DNA from: an uncultured Bacteroidales bacterium
Lineage (GTDB): Bacteria; Bacteroidota; Bacteroidia; Bacteroidales; Paludibacteraceae
Assembly (NCBI GenBank): GCA_903912795.1
Contig: CAIWIS010000733.1
Span: forward strand, 1 to 9,764
Length of the DNA stretch: 9,764 nucleotides
Direction of reading: 5' to 3'
The first letter of the stretch is position 1; every line of letters starts with the position of its first letter. Both the position numbers and the translations under genes were made by a program. This document shows positions 1 to 8,500 of this stretch, in pieces. The notes under the pieces were generated by a model that saw nothing but the letters and a program-made list of their open reading frames with translations, searched no databases and had not been told where the DNA came from.

Positions 1-1474
1 TAGCTATTGCAGAAGCCACATCTGTTGCATAGCTTGGTTTTACATAGCACTGAACTGACAAAATCTGTACTATACCATCTTTGATCCACTGAGGCCACTC
101 CTGCATCAGATTTGCTTCGCACCATGGATATTTGTTGGGTGAAAAACATACAATTGCAGAAGGTTTTTTGGCTTTAATACGCGCATACATTGTCCGACCG
201 AAAGCGTTTAACTGATCGAGACGCCACCTTACCCATTGTGCATTTTGGAAATCGGTTGGAGGATCTACACCATACTGATTTTTATATAAAGCCTTTGTTA
301 CCACTTCGTATCCTGAATTTCGTGGTGCAGCTGGCATACGGTCATCCCCTTGAATACCATCCAAATCAGGATATTTTGTAAGCGACTCTTCCATCATAGA
401 TATCATGAAATTCTGCACAGCCGGATCATATCCATTGAAATAGTAATCTGTTCCATTATAGTTGGCCTGATTACCATTTGAATCTAAACCAATCCACTCC
501 GGATGTTTTGCAAAAACTTTGTTATCAGAAGCAGTTACACCACCGGTTCCTTTTGCCTTCCAAGCGGCCATAAAACCATATTCGTACCAAAGAATTACCT
601 TAATTCCTTTTGTGTGAGCCACTGAGATGATATCTGCAAGTGCATCTCCGGTTCCTCCTGTGTAGTTAGCATAAAAATTTCCACTTCGGGTTGAACCCCA
701 TGTAGAGTTTTGATTCAAAATTTCGCTATCAAAACAAGTTCTTCCGCCCGCCCAAGCACAAACATAAAGCGTATTGAAATTGAGTTGGTCGAGTAACGCA
801 ATTGAAGCTTGTACATTTGAATAAGTCAGAAAAGAAGAAGTATGTTCTGAACTTGGCAACCAGACTGCTCTCACAGCAGTTTCCTGAGGTTTAATAGTTA
901 TGCTAACGGTATAATTTGTTTTGGTTCCGTTGGCTGCTGTAATCGTATGAATTTTTGGAGTGCTATAATCGTATGCAACTCCAAATGCAGGCGATGCACT
1001 TGCACCAGCCGAAAGAGTAGCATCAATTGCTAAACTTTTCAGATTTACGCCAAAAGGAACAGTTATTGACAGATTTGAACCGCTTATCACAGCTGTAAAT
1101 GGATTAAGAGTACTGCCATAAGTGGCCGATAAAATTTTTTTCTCGTCGGAAAGATTCGAAATTGTGATTGTATATACTCTTTTATCGCCATTTTCGGCTG
1201 TAACAGTAAAAGTTTTTGGACTCGAAAAATCCTGAGCAATACCCGATGCCGGTGAAATTTTGGACAAGGGTGAAATAGCAAAGTTCAATGTAAGCGCATT
1301 GAGTGCAATTGACTTATTTACAGCAATTTGAACAGTATTTTGTTCGGAGTCAATTACGATATTGGCATTCGCATCTTCTTTTACAGCAATTTGAAGAATT
1401 TTATTTTCGGAAGAACCTTTTTCGCAAGCTGTAAAGAGGATTAATGATAGAAAGAATACTAAAATGTTACGCAT
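1..1474 (-). CDS. GHL10-type glycoside hydrolase-like lipoprotein with two N-terminal DUF5018-like domains (partial, C-terminus missing)
   Basis: The frame is open from an ATG at 1474 to the left edge (491 codons visible), so the 3' end is missing. Residues 1-17 form a lipoprotein signal ending in LFTAC, with Cys17 as the lipidated residue. Two similar beta-rich domains follow, about 25-108 and 112-195, each closing with an 'A-N/E-N-G-x-K-x-x-Y-T' strand like DUF5018-type domains. From about residue 200 the chain matches the GHL10 family: VRAVWLP (201-207), a 'LDQLNFNTLYV' strand, the acidic motif DGIQGDDRMP (372-381), WRLDQLNAFGR from W417, then a 'FSPNKYPW' strand. GHL10 proteins are TIM-barrel glycosidases or relatives; E. 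coli DigH cuts peptide-free peptidoglycan strands. D377 and D378 are candidate active-site residues, by inference from motif position. It is the last visible gene of the operon, 100 bases after its neighbour. A surface endo-acting glycanase is plausible, but substrate is unknown. Confidence 0.85.
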   Translation of the reverse strand, partial: MRNILVFFLSLILFTACEKGSSENKILQIAVKEDANANIVIDSEQNTVQIAVNKSIALNALTLNFAISPLSKISPASGIAQDFSSPKTFTVTAENGDKRVYTITISNLSDEKKILSATYGSTLNPFTAVISGSNLSITVPFGVNLKSLAIDATLSAGASASPAFGVAYDYSTPKIHTITAANGTKTNYTVSITIKPQETAVRAVWLPSSEHTSSFLTYSNVQASIALLDQLNFNTLYVCAWAGGRTCFDSEILNQNSTWGSTRSGNFYANYTGGTGDALADIISVAHTKGIKVILWYEYGFMAAWKAKGTGGVTASDNKVFAKHPEWIGLDSNGNQANYNGTDYYFNGYDPAVQNFMISMMEESLTKYPDLDGIQGDDRMPAAPRNSGYEVVTKALYKNQYGVDPPTDFQNAQWVRWRLDQLNAFGRTMYARIKAKKPSAIVCFSPNKYPWCEANLMQEWPQWIKDGIVQILSVQCYVKPSYATDVASAIA

Positions 1475-1506
1475 ACAATTAAACGTTGGTTTATGAGATT
1501 TAAAGC

Positions 1507-1541
1507 ACACATTACCAGCACTTAAAGCACTGGTAATGTGT
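1507..1541 (-). terminator. Perfect 12-bp hairpin between the propeller lipoprotein and GHL10 genes (possible attenuator or mRNA-end stabiliser)
   Basis: The arms acacattaccag (1507-1518) and ctggtaatgtgt (1530-1541) are exact reverse complements around an 11-base loop. The structure starts about 34 bases after the stop of the propeller lipoprotein and ends 32 bases before the GHL10 start. On the transcribed strand it is followed by GCTTTAAATC and not a clean run of U, so it is a poor classical intrinsic terminator. Likelier roles are partial termination, protection of the upstream mRNA 3' end, or a processing site. The octamer taaagcac also occurs directly repeated at 1501-1508 and 1523-1530. 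Confidence 0.5.
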
Positions 1542-1574
1542 CATACAATTTGAAATTCGAAAAATAATTATAAA

Positions 1575-3338
1575 CTATTCTACCTTCAACAATGAAATTC
1601 CCTGATTAGAAGCAACTGCGACCAAATATACAACACCAGCTGATGTTTTATGATAGTAAATTTTTCCGGTACCATTACCATTTGAAATATTTGCGATATC
1701 GGTATAAGCAGTACCAGAAATATTTATATAAGTAGCTTTCGTTGAAATTTTCTCCAAACTTTCGGCCAAAGTAGGATAATCGAGCGGACGAACCGTTACA
1801 ACCCAACGTTTAAAGCTATCAGTTGCATATAAGTATGCTAAATAGTTTTTATCATTGAAAGTAAAGAAAGCATCTCCTACCTGACTTGATGGGAATACAG
1901 CCCCCGGAGTTTTGTAAGTTGCAGTCAACGTTACAGGATTAAATACTACGGCTTGTTTACCAGTACCTGAGAACATATATTCAGTTGGACTAAATTTATA
2001 AATTCCACCAGCAGTTGTACCTGTACTTGGTTCAAGAATTCCGGGAACAGTTACAATTGTTGGAGTTGTATTTACTACACCGGCAGTAATTGTAAATTCG
2101 TAATAACGATTATTAGCATTATAATCGAAAAAACGAAGTTTTCCATTGGTCAAATCACCTTCAAACGTAAATTTATCGCCCAAACGTGGACTTGGAGTTG
2201 CACCAACATTGTACGAGAACAATAAAGAAGGAGCTGCATCTACATTATTCCAAACAAAAACTTTCAATACATTATTGGCAGCATTTGCCAAGTTGCAAGC
2301 TACAATTTTGCCACCAATTACGTTTACATCGGTTGTACCGTGTGCACCAAGGCCTGTTTCGCCAGTTGTATACATACCTGTACGATCGAGTAATTTGGCT
2401 GTTTTATCCGAAATTTTTATCGCTATCACACCATAAGCAGGATAAATTGGAGGATTAGCTGCTTCAGCAGACATGTGTTTATTACCACGAGCTATGTATA
2501 TATAATTATCATCCATTGCAATATTTCTATCCCAAGCATCAGTTGAAGGTGATGCTGGAACAACTGTAGCCGGACTTGTGCCTGATAATGCTTTAACACC
2601 ATAAAAATCGGCAGTTCCAAAGTTAGCAAATGTTTGCCATACTGAGGTAATTTTAGTATAACCCGAAGTAACTACTTTTACCGTAACGATATTGGAAGTA
2701 CCATTAAATTCCAATTTGAATTTACGACCATTCAACTTATCTTCGAAGTTGTATTTGTTATTTATGGCAGTGGTATCGAGTGCTACATAATCGTCGTTGT
2801 CGGTATTTTTAATTTTTACAGTAATAGCACCCGTAGTCAGTTCGTTAGTTGTATAAGCCAATTTCACCACTTTCAAATCTTCCGAAGCTAATAATTGGGC
2901 AATCCAAACACCATTTTCGAGTTTCACCTGAATTCCATTCAATGTAAGTTTCGTAAATTTAGGTTGAAGTCCTGCAAAAGTAACACCAACACTATACACT
3001 TTAACTTCACCATCCTGAAAAGTTACCGTGTAGTTGTGACGTTGATTGTTCGAAAAATCTTTTACTTCGCTGAGTGGTGATACCATAGCTCCGGCAGGTA
3101 AATCGTTGAACAACAATGTTAATTTGGAAATTGAATCTTTGGCTTCATAAGGAATTGAAACATCAATCGTTTTGGCTTTATTATCCAAAACTACCTGAAT
3201 ATCAGCTACTCCTTTAGCAGTAATCATATTCTCTGCTAAAATATTATTCGGATTTTCAACCACTTCGGGTTTACACGATGTAAATCCAGTAAGCAATCCG
3301 GCAAAAACGAAAAGCATTAAAAAAAGTTTTGTTTTCAT
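1575..3338 (-). CDS. Surface lipoprotein with DUF5018-like N-terminus and predicted beta-propeller (DUF4623-like), in SusE/F position
   Basis: A 587-residue protein with a lipoprotein signal ending LTGFTSC (Cys22), followed by KPEVVEN; acidic residues just after the cysteine are typical of Bacteroidota lipoproteins sent to the cell surface. Residues about 30-122 form a DUF5018-like beta domain ending 'YTVTFQDGEVKVYSVGVTF'. A second beta-rich segment spans about 125-230. The rest (about 235-587) alternates strand-rich stretches such as 'NIAMDDNYIYIARGN', 'VNVIGGKIVACNLAN' and 'GIYKFSPTEYMFSG', spaced like beta-propeller blades. I see no catalytic signature. From memory this layout resembles DUF4623 proteins encoded beside susCD pairs; that name is not confirmed by a search. 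The likely role is to bind the target glycan at the surface, by analogy with SusE/SusF. It starts 27 bases after the small lipoprotein gene and should share its transcript. The fold is inferred; a lyase or other enzyme of propeller type cannot be excluded. Confidence 0.8.
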   Translation of the reverse strand: MKTKLFLMLFVFAGLLTGFTSCKPEVVENPNNILAENMITAKGVADIQVVLDNKAKTIDVSIPYEAKDSISKLTLLFNDLPAGAMVSPLSEVKDFSNNQRHNYTVTFQDGEVKVYSVGVTFAGLQPKFTKLTLNGIQVKLENGVWIAQLLASEDLKVVKLAYTTNELTTGAITVKIKNTDNDDYVALDTTAINNKYNFEDKLNGRKFKLEFNGTSNIVTVKVVTSGYTKITSVWQTFANFGTADFYGVKALSGTSPATVVPASPSTDAWDRNIAMDDNYIYIARGNKHMSAEAANPPIYPAYGVIAIKISDKTAKLLDRTGMYTTGETGLGAHGTTDVNVIGGKIVACNLANAANNVLKVFVWNNVDAAPSLLFSYNVGATPSPRLGDKFTFEGDLTNGKLRFFDYNANNRYYEFTITAGVVNTTPTIVTVPGILEPSTGTTAGGIYKFSPTEYMFSGTGKQAVVFNPVTLTATYKTPGAVFPSSQVGDAFFTFNDKNYLAYLYATDSFKRWVVTVRPLDYPTLAESLEKISTKATYINISGTAYTDIANISNGNGTGKIYYHKTSAGVVYLVAVASNQGISLLKVE

Positions 3339-3365
3339 GATGTAGAATTATTAAAAGTATAAATA

Positions 3366-3794
3366 TTAATTAAAAGTTAGTACATATTTACGTTCAGCTC
3401 CGTTAGCTGCCACTACATAAAAGTAATAGGTTTTTTTGGAAATTGTTCGCTGACCTCCTATCCCATTCCCAATTATATTACCTGCACCATCTTTTTCGAC
3501 AATGGTTGCTGTGAGTGGTATAATAGCCGAAAAACGAGCCTGTTTCTTTTGATCGTCGGTAAGCGAGCTGATTCCGCTGAATGTAATAATTCCGTTAGCA
3601 GCTATGCTTCCGGCAAATTTTTCGGTTGTATCTTCGGGCTTACTGCCAGCAGCATTCATTTTTGACTCTTTAACTACAATACATTCAATAGATGTTATCG
3701 AATTATCAGAGCTGAATTCTGGCTCCACCAATTGTTCGCACGATGCAAATATCGCAGCTACCAGCATTGTAAATATTATTTTGTATGATTTCAT
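3366..3794 (-). CDS. Small lipoprotein with a single DUF5018-like domain
   Basis: A 142-residue protein with a clear lipoprotein signal, AAIFASC, Cys19, followed by EQLVEPE, an acidic stretch consistent with surface export. The mature part is one beta-rich domain. Its last strand, 'YYFYVVAANGAERKYVLTFN', matches the closing strands of the domains in the two downstream genes ('TVTAENGDKRVYTITIS', 'TITAANGTKTNYTVSIT'). No catalytic motif is visible. It begins 93 bases after the susD stop, past a heptamer repeat, and ends 27 bases before the propeller lipoprotein. By position it could be a glycan-binding accessory or structural partner of the SusCD complex; this is inference. ATG 3794 gives a signal peptide of normal length, with an A/T-rich leader and no Shine-Dalgarno sequence. 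The family name is from memory; the lipoprotein call is firm. Confidence 0.8.
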   Translation of the reverse strand: MKSYKIIFTMLVAAIFASCEQLVEPEFSSDNSITSIECIVVKESKMNAAGSKPEDTTEKFAGSIAANGIITFSGISSLTDDQKKQARFSAIIPLTATIVEKDGAGNIIGNGIGGQRTISKKTYYFYVVAANGAERKYVLTFN

Positions 3795-3851
3795 ATTTTT
3801 ATAATTTTGAATTAAAAACCAAGAGCTGAGTTTTGTTTATCTCATTTTTTG

Positions 3852-3879
3852 TCTTTGTTCTTTGATCTTTGTTCTTTTA
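3852..3879. repeat. Heptanucleotide tandem repeat, four copies, between susD and the small lipoprotein gene
   Basis: Reading the plus strand, the units are tctttgt, tctttga, tctttgt and tctttta, in phase at 3852, 3859, 3866 and 3873. The alternating first three units also make a 12-base direct repeat (3852-3863 and 3866-3877) with period 14. On the transcribed strand this is an A-rich tract of AAAGAAC-type units 9 to 36 bases after the susD stop. It overlaps a weak 6-bp inverted repeat (3861-3866 with 3879-3884), too AT-rich to be a convincing terminator. The tract is non-coding on both strands as far as can be seen. Confidence 0.75.
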
Positions 3880-3887
3880 TCAAAAAA

Positions 3888-5588
3888 CTACCAATCCTTA
3901 TTCTGTTTTGCTTCTGTATTATTTCTGATTTCAGCGTCAGGAATTGGAAAGGCGTTCCATTTGGCGTAATATCGGCGAACACCTGTATCGCACGAAACTA
4001 ATTCGGCTATAAAAGAACCATTCGTTTTTTTTGTCCACTTAACTCCATTGTATCGTTTGCCATTTAAAACAGTCAACGCTTTTCCTGTGCGACGTAAATC
4101 CCAAAAACGATGTCCTTCGAAAGCCAATTCCACAGCGCGTTCTTTTAAAATATAATCTACTGCATCAGTTGTGGTGTTAAAAGTGGGTGCAGGAATGGCT
4201 GCATTATTAAAACGTTTCTGCCGCAACTCGTGAAGTATATTGCGCGATTCGGGCATTCCAGCAGGCGTTTGAGCCAAACATTCGGCAAGTATAAGCATGG
4301 TTTCGGCATAACGAAACTCAGCCCAATCCTGTTGACTACCTTTCGACACAAAATCATTGTTAGTTTCGTCAATAAACTTACGCATATAGTACCCCGTTAC
4401 TGTATTTCCGGGCGAATTAACTTTACTATACGGAAAATTCTTCATGTCTAATTCGTAATTTCCACTTGTCTCGTCGAAATAAGCATTAATCTTTCTGTTT
4501 TTCCATGATGATTGATTGAATAAAACCGTTGCTTTTAAACGCGGATCACGTTGATTAGCATTATCATCGGTAGCAAAACGTATGGCGACATGTGCAGGAT
4601 TTGACAATGAAAATGGTGTTCCATCAGCCATATCGTACATATCTACAAACTCTTGCGTAGGAGCAGCTTTTGCAAGCAAACCTTGTCCAAGTATATCCCC
4701 AGCCGGAGCGTAGTTCATATCAAAACTATGTGTCATTTCGGGATATTTCCAATAAACACCTAAAATTACTTCCGAATTGTTCACATTTTTAAAAACACTT
4801 GCATAATCGTCGACATAACTAAATTTACCTTCGATAGTACGTGCAGCCGCAATGGCTTTATCGTATCGTTTGGCATATAACATGGTACGTGCCATAAGAG
4901 CTTGAGCTGCATAATATGTAACTTTTCCGGCAAGAGCCGTTTTAGGCAAACGATCGACTGTAGTACAATACTTTAAATCGTTTTCGATAAAATCCCACGA
5001 ATCGCTCAATGAAGCTCGTGCTTTACTCTTAACAGAAACATCCATTGATGCAATATCAGGACGAAGAACCAAGCCCAAATTATCCACTTCGCTGGCATGT
5101 GAACGCATAATCATAAAACTAATATATGCTCTGAAAAAACGAGCTTCCGCTTCGAAACTTTCGGCTTGTACTCCAAATTTGGCCTTGTTTTCGTTGAGTG
5201 AGTTTAAAAAGCGATTGATATCAAACATCACATCGTAGCCATACGACCAAGTATCGAATGGGTTTGCCAAAGTTGACACGTAACCATCAACGGTCATAAT
5301 GATATTAGCATCGCCGGTTCCGGCCACAATGCCACCATATTTCAAAATATCGGTTAATCCATCGCTCATAGTGGAATTATTTCCCATCGCTTTTGAACCA
5401 AACTGACTGAAAGTACGTAATGTAGGATAAAACGAATTGAGGTATAATCGAACGCTATTTTCATCCTTGAAAGATACTGAATTCACATAAGTCATACGGG
5501 GCGTAATATCCACCACATCCAAGCACGACGAAAGTATGATTGAAGTCAATGCCAGACCTAAAATTTTTATTTTACTAATCATTTTCAT
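3888..5588 (-). CDS. susD: SusD/RagB-family outer-membrane glycan-binding lipoprotein
   Basis: SusD proteins cap the SusC transporter and capture oligosaccharide at the surface. From ATG 5588 the product has 566 residues and starts with a standard lipoprotein signal, MKMISKIK...SIILSSC, with Cys22. Family hallmarks occur in order: 'AEARFFRAYISFMIM' in the N-terminal helical part; the TPR-like 'ALMARTMLYAKRYDKAIAAA'; 'RDPRLKATVLF'; 'GYYMRKFIDE'; 'FRYAETMLILAECLAQ'; 'LKERAVELAFEGHRFWDLRR'; and the C-terminal 'WNAFPIPDAEIRNN', which ends six residues before KDW. An in-frame ATG at 5609 would add seven residues and overlap susC by 14 bases. I chose 5588 because it gives the usual short basic signal start and leaves 7 bases after the susC stop; neither start has a Shine-Dalgarno sequence. 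The length is normal for the family. The symbol is a family label: the ligand is not shown, although the GH92 neighbour suggests a mannoside. Confidence 0.95.
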   Translation of the reverse strand: MKMISKIKILGLALTSIILSSCLDVVDITPRMTYVNSVSFKDENSVRLYLNSFYPTLRTFSQFGSKAMGNNSTMSDGLTDILKYGGIVAGTGDANIIMTVDGYVSTLANPFDTWSYGYDVMFDINRFLNSLNENKAKFGVQAESFEAEARFFRAYISFMIMRSHASEVDNLGLVLRPDIASMDVSVKSKARASLSDSWDFIENDLKYCTTVDRLPKTALAGKVTYYAAQALMARTMLYAKRYDKAIAAARTIEGKFSYVDDYASVFKNVNNSEVILGVYWKYPEMTHSFDMNYAPAGDILGQGLLAKAAPTQEFVDMYDMADGTPFSLSNPAHVAIRFATDDNANQRDPRLKATVLFNQSSWKNRKINAYFDETSGNYELDMKNFPYSKVNSPGNTVTGYYMRKFIDETNNDFVSKGSQQDWAEFRYAETMLILAECLAQTPAGMPESRNILHELRQKRFNNAAIPAPTFNTTTDAVDYILKERAVELAFEGHRFWDLRRTGKALTVLNGKRYNGVKWTKKTNGSFIAELVSCDTGVRRYYAKWNAFPIPDAEIRNNTEAKQNKDW

Positions 5589-5595
5589 AATTATT

Positions 5596-8500
5596 TTAAA
5601 GTTTAACATTTAAACCAACTGAAATAACACGTTGTTGTGGGTAATAACCATTATTCACACTGGGTGCTTCAGGGTCGATATATTTCAGTTTCGAAAATGT
5701 CAACAAATTCGTTCCCGAAAGATATACTTTAGCAGCTTCTAACTTCAATTTTTTAACCAACACCTTAGGAAAAGAATATCCTATTTGAGCATTTTTCAAA
5801 CGAATATATGAAGCATCCCTTTTCCAGAAATCACTTATTGAAGCATTATTACTGCTTGTTTGAGTTGAAAGTCGTGGATATTCAGCATTTGTATTTTCAG
5901 GAGTCCAACTTCCTTCAACTAAATATTTGGGAGGATTGGAACCCCATTTAAACGCTTGTGTAAAAAATGTACCATCCGAATAACCCAAAGCCGAATAAGT
6001 TCCTGAAAGCATTACATCGCTAATAGCAGCACCTTGGAAAAACAGAGTTAAATCGAAGTTTTTATAATCAACGTCTAAGTTTATCCCGTAATTAATTTTG
6101 GGTATAGTACTGTTGGCTATCAAAACACGGTCAGAGTTATCAATTTTACCATCACCATTAAAATCTTTGTATTTGATATCACCTAAACGAACTTCGTCGG
6201 ACATTTTTGGTAAATAACGTATGTCATTTTCATTCTGATACAAACCATCGGACATGTAACCATAAACAGCTCCTGGAGAATTTCCCAGAACCAATAAATT
6301 TTTGGGAGTGTTCGGACTTTGATTCCATTTCACATAACGACTATCGGCATACGTAAATGTTCCGTTTATTGTATAGTTTAAATCTTTACTCAATTTTTTC
6401 TTGTGACCTAAAACCACTTCGAAACCACGAACGTCAATTGTTCCGTAATTAACCTGACTAGGAAAATTTCCACCAATAGAAGGAGGATAAATGGAAGGAG
6501 CTGGTCCAAGTATATCTTCACGTATTTTGTAAAATCCATCGAACTCAACCGACAATAATCCATTCCAAAAAACCGATTCGAAACCAGCATTGTAAGTAGT
6601 ATTGCTCTCCCATTTGAGGTCTTTATTGGGTACATTTACAGGGCTAATGCTCTGATAACCATTATCGCCAAAAACAACTGATGCTGTTGAAGTTAGTGCA
6701 TAGTTTTCTAAATAACTTGCTGCTGCTACCACATCATTTCCTAATTTACCCCACGACAAACGTAGTTTAAGGTTGTTGATAAAAGACAACTCGTTTTTAA
6801 TAAAACTTTCCTCGGAAATTCGCCAGCCTAAGGAAACTCCCGGGAAAAAGCCAAACTTTTTATTGCCCAAAAAAGACGATGACCAATCGGTACGACTCGT
6901 AAATTGTAGCATATATTTGTCGGCATAGCCATAGTTAAGTCGAGTAACCATACCAGCTTTGCCTGTTTGCGCACTACTACCGGAGTTCGGTTTGGTTGGA
7001 TACAATGCACCAAAATTCAATTCGGGAAGCTCAATGAGCGGTAAGTTTTCGACAACTCCATAAAAACTATTTGATTCGGCACCAGATTGCTCCCAAACAA
7101 GATCTGCACTGAGGTCGTGTTTGCCATATTTATTTGCATAACTTGCAATTGCCTGAAAGTTATACCGCGAAAAATAAGAAGCAGCATCGGTGAGTTCGTT
7201 TGTACCTTCGATGCGATGAGGTGACATACCCGGAATTACTTGTTGCACTGAACCAACTCCTAGTCCAGAACTATAAACCGGTGTAACCTGTTCGCTTGGT
7301 AAAATAAATGTTTTCAGGTATGAACTTATAAAATCGTAATTGAAATTAGTTGTAAACTTCAAACCCTTTAAAAGCGTCGAAGCATCGTAAACCAAACTCA
7401 TACCTGTTTCAACTTTTTTACTTTGACTGTCTCTGAATCCTGATTTGTCGCGTGCAATCAATGGGTTTTGATAACCAATATAGGTTCCATCAGGCATTTG
7501 TGGACGAACCACAGGAGCTGCAGCGATGGTATAATAGACAATATTTTTATAACCCATTGTAGCACCACCATTAGCAGTTGATGCGCTTGGGTCGGCAGCA
7601 CCTGGTGTTACTCCCGGATAGTCTTTATTCTCAAGCCGGCCTGATATATCAATTTTAAAAGTCAATTTATCAGTAAATTTTATATCCAAATTCGAACGCA
7701 GATTAAAACGATCGTAACTAACATTATCAATTATACCATCTTGTTTTAAGTAACTACCACCAACAAAAAACTTGTATTTATCATTACCGCCTGTTACACT
7801 TAACTTGTGATTAACACCCGGAGCATAAGGTTTAAAAATCAATTTAAACCAATCGGTATTACCCCAAATGCCCATTGGATCATTCCCATTTGTAATATAA
7901 CCAATGCGTTGTTCGTCGAATTGTATAGGCTGACCATCGAGTGTTGTTGCTTTGTTATGATAAAATGCATATTCAGGTCCATTCAAAAATTTTGGTAAAT
8001 TTGTATTGGTCGAAGCTGTGAATACCCCATCATACGAAACAGAAACTTTATCAGCACTTTTACCACGTTTAGTTGTTACCAGAATTACTCCATTTCCACC
8101 ACGCACACCATATACAGCAGTTGAAGCAGCATCTTTAAGCACGGTAAATGTTTCAATTTCAGTAGGATCAAGATTGCTGAAATCACGTTCAACACCATCA
8201 ACCAAAACCAACACATTAGTACTTCCACGTACACTAATTAGTGCTCCGTTTTCGCCGGGAACTCCACTTTGTTGGCGCGTAACAACACCTGCAACACGTC
8301 CACCAAGCATATTACTAATATTATCGGTAGGAAGTTTTTCAAGTTTATCACCACTAATACTTGCCACCGACCCAGTAATCGAAGTTCGCTTTTGAACACC
8401 ATAACCAACTACAACCACTTCATCTAAAGTTTTTGTATCTTCTTGCAAAACAACCTTCAATTGAGTTTTTCCTGCTGGCTTTAGTTCCTGTTTCAAATAT

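Noticed and set aside
190..381. A 63-codon plus-strand frame antisense to the GHL10 gene
   Set aside because: The minus strand here encodes conserved GHL10 motifs, including the DGIQGDD segment; the plus-strand product resembles nothing known to me.
1559..1590. Possible Bacteroidota-type promoter for the GHL10 gene: GTTG (1590-1587), 20-base spacer, TATTTTTC (1566-1559) on the minus strand
   Set aside because: It resembles the TTTG / TAnnTTTG pattern but has a mismatch in each box, and such near matches are frequent in AT-rich DNA. It is not strong enough to list as a feature, though transcript mapping could revive it.
2146..2458. Two overlapping plus-strand frames of 90-96 codons opposite the propeller lipoprotein
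   Set aside because: They overlap each other in different frames and oppose a full-length gene with a clear lipoprotein signal; they are chance open frames.
3861..3884. Terminator after susD
   Set aside because: The only inverted repeat is 6 bp, almost all A/T, with a 12-base loop inside the heptamer tract; it is too weak to call.
8006..8395. A 129-codon open frame on the plus strand, antisense to susC
   Set aside because: It lies wholly inside the conserved plug-coding region of susC, has no recognisable domain or signal, and is explained by the codon use of the real gene.
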